Shown: positions 17,977-20,210 of the stretch, piece by piece | Layout of the letters: every line of letters begins with the position of its first letter | Position numbering within the stretch: the first letter of the stretch is position 1 | Origin: a virus | Length of the DNA: 20,210 nt | Direction: 5' to 3' (one strand) | IMG/VR virus record: IMGVR_UViG_3300035698_010002 | Location: 1 to 20,210 of that record | The notes under the pieces: generated by a model | What the model was told of the DNA's origin: nothing | Seen by the model: the letters and a program-made list of their open reading frames with translations, nothing else | Databases searched by the model: none | Made by a program: the position numbers and the translations under genes

Positions 17977-19361
17977 AAAATAAACCACAACCCTATAATT
18001 TAGAAAATGAACAAAGAGTGCTTGGCGGATTAGTTGGAAGTACGATTAAATTTTTAGATGTTGCTAGTATTGTTAATGCTGAAGATTTTTATTTTGAAAA
18101 TCATCAAACTATTTTTGCTACCATAAAATTTTTATTTGAAAGAAATAAGGATATAGATATTATATCTGTGTCTGGTAAGTTAGAACAAAAAAAACAATTA
18201 GAAGATATTGGCGGAAGAACTTATTTAGTAAAATTAGTTAACACTGTTATAACAGGATCTGGATTAATTAATGTCGCAAAAAATATTCAAAATCAAGCAA
18301 CGTTAAGAAAGATAATAATATCTTGTGAAAAGGTTAAAGATAAAGCATATGAATCTGATTTAGATGACACAGACAAAGTATTGAACGAGTACAATGATGA
18401 AGTTTTTAAAATATCTAATGATTATTTAAATAAGACAATTGAAGAAACCCCAGGATCTGACGAACTAATAACAAAGTTAGAAGATGAAATGAAGAAGTTT
18501 AAGAATAATGAATTTTCTGCTTATAAGACAGGTTTTAAAGAATTGGATAGAATAACGCAAGGATTAATGATCCCTAATATCTGGATAATAGGCGGATTTA
18601 GTGGAACAGGTAAAACATTTTTTACTCTGGATATGTTAATGGGCATGATGGAGAATGGTGCTAGACCTATATTATTTTCAACAGAAAATTCTGCTACAAG
18701 AAACATTTTAAGAATGATTGGTTGCAAGACAGGCATATCAGAGATGATGTTATTAAAAGGTAATATTGAAAATGAAACAATGTTAGATAGAATAGAACTT
18801 TTAAAATGTAAGATAGCTGATTACGATTTGCAAGTATATGATAATGTTTTTAGAACTGACCAGATGAGGGTTTTAATTCAAAAACACAAAAGACAGAATA
18901 AAAGCAATGTAGTTGTTATAGATTATATTCAACTTATTAATCCGCATATAACAGATTTGTATGCTAGAATGGCAGATGTGTCACAACAGATTGCGATGTT
19001 TTCAAGAGAGCTTGGAGTAGCAGTAATTGGAGTCAGCCAGATAAGTAATGAGGAAGCAAGGCGGAAAGACATTGACGATATAATGAGTTTCAAAGGGGCA
19101 GGCGAATTAGTTGCAATAGCTGATGTTGGTATTTGGTTAAGACGTATGAAAGACGATAATACAAAGATGACAGCTTTTGTTAAAAAGGTTAGGCACGGAA
19201 TACCAGGCAATGTTAATTTTGATTTCTTTACTCATGAGAATATGGAAAAATATAATTGTTATCTAAGAGAAGCTAAAATTGAAAATCAAAATATCAGCAA
19301 CAAGGAAACAGATAACAGCGAAGAAGAAAGTAATCCGATTGATGATATTGAATATAATTAA
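17967..19361 (+). CDS. dnaB: DnaB-like replicative DNA helicase
   Basis: A 464-residue protein, full length for the family. The N-terminal domain (to ~150) begins with QPYNLENEQRVLGGL, the usual DnaB opening. Residues 185-200 (YKTGFKELDRITQGL) lead to the RecA-like domain, with Walker A GGFSGTGKT at ~209-217, Walker B VVVIDYIQLI at ~314-323, then VSQQIAMFSRELGVAVIGVSQ and a FKGAGELVAIADVGIWLRR segment. It unwinds the fork and is loaded by the initiator encoded two genes upstream. The C-terminal tail (from ~435) is acidic and of low complexity. The symbol refers to function; naming by phage homologue is not possible here. Confidence 0.95.
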   Translation: MDIENKPQPYNLENEQRVLGGLVGSTIKFLDVASIVNAEDFYFENHQTIFATIKFLFERNKDIDIISVSGKLEQKKQLEDIGGRTYLVKLVNTVITGSGLINVAKNIQNQATLRKIIISCEKVKDKAYESDLDDTDKVLNEYNDEVFKISNDYLNKTIEETPGSDELITKLEDEMKKFKNNEFSAYKTGFKELDRITQGLMIPNIWIIGGFSGTGKTFFTLDMLMGMMENGARPILFSTENSATRNILRMIGCKTGISEMMLLKGNIENETMLDRIELLKCKIADYDLQVYDNVFRTDQMRVLIQKHKRQNKSNVVVIDYIQLINPHITDLYARMADVSQQIAMFSRELGVAVIGVSQISNEEARRKDIDDIMSFKGAGELVAIADVGIWLRRMKDDNTKMTAFVKKVRHGIPGNVNFDFFTHENMEKYNCYLREAKIENQNISNKETDNSEEESNPIDDIEYN

Positions 19362-19375
19362 ATAATAAAAAAAGT

Positions 19376-19741
19376 ATGAAAAAAATGATTTATGTTGATA
19401 CGCCACAAGGCAAAAAGTTTCATGGAGTTATCAAAACAAATAAAAAAGATCAAAAGATTTTTTGTAGAGAGTTAAGAAATAAAGACAAGATGAGAATGTT
19501 TGATGCTTGGTCTTTAAACCCAGAAGCATATAAGCAATTACATAATGAAGGTGTAGTTGGAATTTATTATAGAAATATTGATAACGAAGAAAGTTATAAA
19601 TTGCGGTTAGACAATCTCGATAAAATGCTTCAAAAAGAAATGCGAAGTGATAGTGGAAATGTTTTAGCTTGGGAAGCAGAATTTGCTGGAGGTAAAACGA
19701 TTTATATAAAAGAAGAGGCTTTTGAAATAATTAAAAAATAA
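19376..19741 (+). CDS. Hypothetical protein
   Basis: A 121-residue protein 14 nt after the helicase with an aaaaaaagtATG start. It is basic, mixed alpha/beta, with a central RMFDAWSLNPEAYKQL helix, a GIYYRNIDNEESYKLRLDN segment and a closing AWEAEFAGGKTIYIKEEAF strand-helix. No family recognised. Probable last gene of the helicase operon. Confidence 0.65.
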   Translation: MKKMIYVDTPQGKKFHGVIKTNKKDQKIFCRELRNKDKMRMFDAWSLNPEAYKQLHNEGVVGIYYRNIDNEESYKLRLDNLDKMLQKEMRSDSGNVLAWEAEFAGGKTIYIKEEAFEIIKK

Positions 19742-19743
19742 AA

Positions 19744-19763
19744 GTTATCAACGTGTTATCAAC
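19744..19763 (+). repeat. Tandem GTTATCAAC operator-like sites
   Basis: GTTATCAAC at 19744-19752 and 19755-19763, repeated with an 11-bp period and ending exactly at the -35 box of the next promoter. Each copy also matches 7 of 9 positions of a DnaA box (TTATCCACA). Placement suggests control of the promoter at 19764 by DnaA or a phage regulator. Confidence 0.5.
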
Positions 19764-19792
19764 TTTACTTATTTTTAGAATAGGTGTATAAT
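19764..19792 (+). promoter_or_regulatory. Promoter of the HTH regulator gene
   Basis: TTTACT (19764-19769), a 17-bp spacer and TATAAT (19787-19792). The ATG at 19801 lies 8 bases past the -10, so transcripts would have almost no leader, as at 13434. Confidence 0.78.
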
Positions 19793-19800
19793 ATAACTAT

Positions 19801-20118
19801 ATGATGAACAGAACTAAATTTGAATATAAAGACAAGGGGGGCATAAAACAACTTGATAAATTTAAAGAACAGAAAGCGTCTATAAATAAAATATCAGATC
19901 ATTTTGGTGTTACAAAAACAGCAGTACAATTTTGGTTTAGAGATATTTACGGAATTGATTACGATCCACGCAAAGAAAGGAAAGTAGGAAGAGTAGCCGA
20001 GATGATTGAGCATGCTAGAACTCATACACAGGAAGAATTTAAAGAAAAATATAAAAGATCACAATATTATTATCATATAGCATTAGCAAAATGTTATCAG
20101 CTTAAAATTTATAAATGA
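19801..20118 (+). CDS. HTH DNA-binding regulator
   Basis: A 105-residue basic protein with a helix-turn-helix of the resolvase/homeodomain-like style at ~25-50: KEQKASINKISDHFGVTKTAVQFWFRDIYG (ISDHFGVTKTAVQFW as the two helices). The C-terminal half is helical and charged. It has a dedicated promoter with upstream direct repeats and is almost leaderless, so it could be autoregulated. Start may be ATG 19801 or the adjacent ATG 19804. Confidence 0.68.
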   Translation: MMNRTKFEYKDKGGIKQLDKFKEQKASINKISDHFGVTKTAVQFWFRDIYGIDYDPRKERKVGRVAEMIEHARTHTQEEFKEKYKRSQYYYHIALAKCYQLKIYK

Positions 20119-20210
20119 AGGAACAAGATAAAACAAACGAATGTTATTTTAATTTAATTGCTTCTTGTATTCAAACCTGTTTTGCTCCTATTAGGAAACA
20201 AATAAATGGA
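20115..20210 (+). CDS. Partial ORF at window end
   Basis: Begins at an ATG overlapping the preceding stop as ATGA and runs to the window edge (32 codons: MKEQDKTNECYFNLIASC…). Cysteine-containing, otherwise unrecognised; the rest lies outside the window. Confidence 0.5.
   Translation, partial: MKEQDKTNECYFNLIASCIQTCFAPIRKQING

Noticed and set aside
1-20210. Alternative genetic code (TGA or TAG recoded), as in some CPR bacteria and phages.
   Set aside because: TGA ends genes at 11585, 17786 and 20116 in tight ATGA overlaps, TAG is also used as a stop, and core genes contain no in-frame TGA or TAG.

Overview
This window is a contiguous piece of a tailed double-stranded DNA phage genome (or prophage). 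Every convincing gene lies on the + strand, genes are tightly packed, and the DNA is strongly A+T-rich. The tail-assembly-chaperone frameshift, TP901-type tape measure and baseplate/fiber genes indicate a long-tailed, siphovirus-like virion. TAA, TAG and TGA all serve as stops, so the standard code applies. Nearly all starts are ATG preceded by A/T-rich DNA (…aaatatATG, …aaaaagtATG) and lack a Shine-Dalgarno sequence. The promoters are nonetheless classic sigma70 type (TTGACT-17-TATAAT). Together with the style of the papain-like peptidase and the 3D-domain protein, this makes a candidate-phyla (Patescibacteria/CPR-like) host my best guess. That is inference; a Bacteroidetes host fits less well because its -7/-33 promoters differ.

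Layout. Positions 1-4513 hold tail morphogenesis genes: a tail assembly chaperone with a textbook -1 frameshift site and hairpin, the tape measure, a baseplate-hub-like protein and a tail/fiber-type structural protein. A promoter-bearing NUMOD3/HNH homing endonuclease cassette (4524-5227) interrupts the module. After it come a polyglycine-rich adhesin-like protein, very small ORFs, a papain-like cysteine peptidase and a holin-like membrane protein. The peptidase gene contains a 367-residue LAGLIDADG intein inserted exactly at the catalytic cysteine. It also appears to be frameshifted away from its own C-terminal domain. A rho-independent terminator (9083-9107) closes the late operon.

From 9251 onward lies an early/replication module with several strong promoters. 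It has many small hypothetical and zinc-ribbon proteins, an ArdC-N-like protein and a membrane-anchored 3D-domain protein. An initiator-type tRNA-Met precedes a HAD-phosphatase locus that has been invaded by an HNH gene. Then come a PD-(D/E)XK nuclease, a gp32-like ssDNA-binding protein, HNH proteins, a DUF4373-type putative replication initiator with internal iteron-like repeats, a DnaB-type helicase and an HTH regulator.

The most novel-looking feature is a pair of promoter-proximal RNA leaders (15919-15993 and 16728-16819). Their sequences mostly differ but their fold is the same: a long interrupted hairpin whose apical loop pairs, over 10-12 bp, with the strand just upstream of the hairpin, forming a pseudoknot. 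Two further structured intergenic RNAs occur at 10768-10815 and 11712-11784. Selfish elements are dense: one intein and three free-standing HNH genes in about 12 kb.
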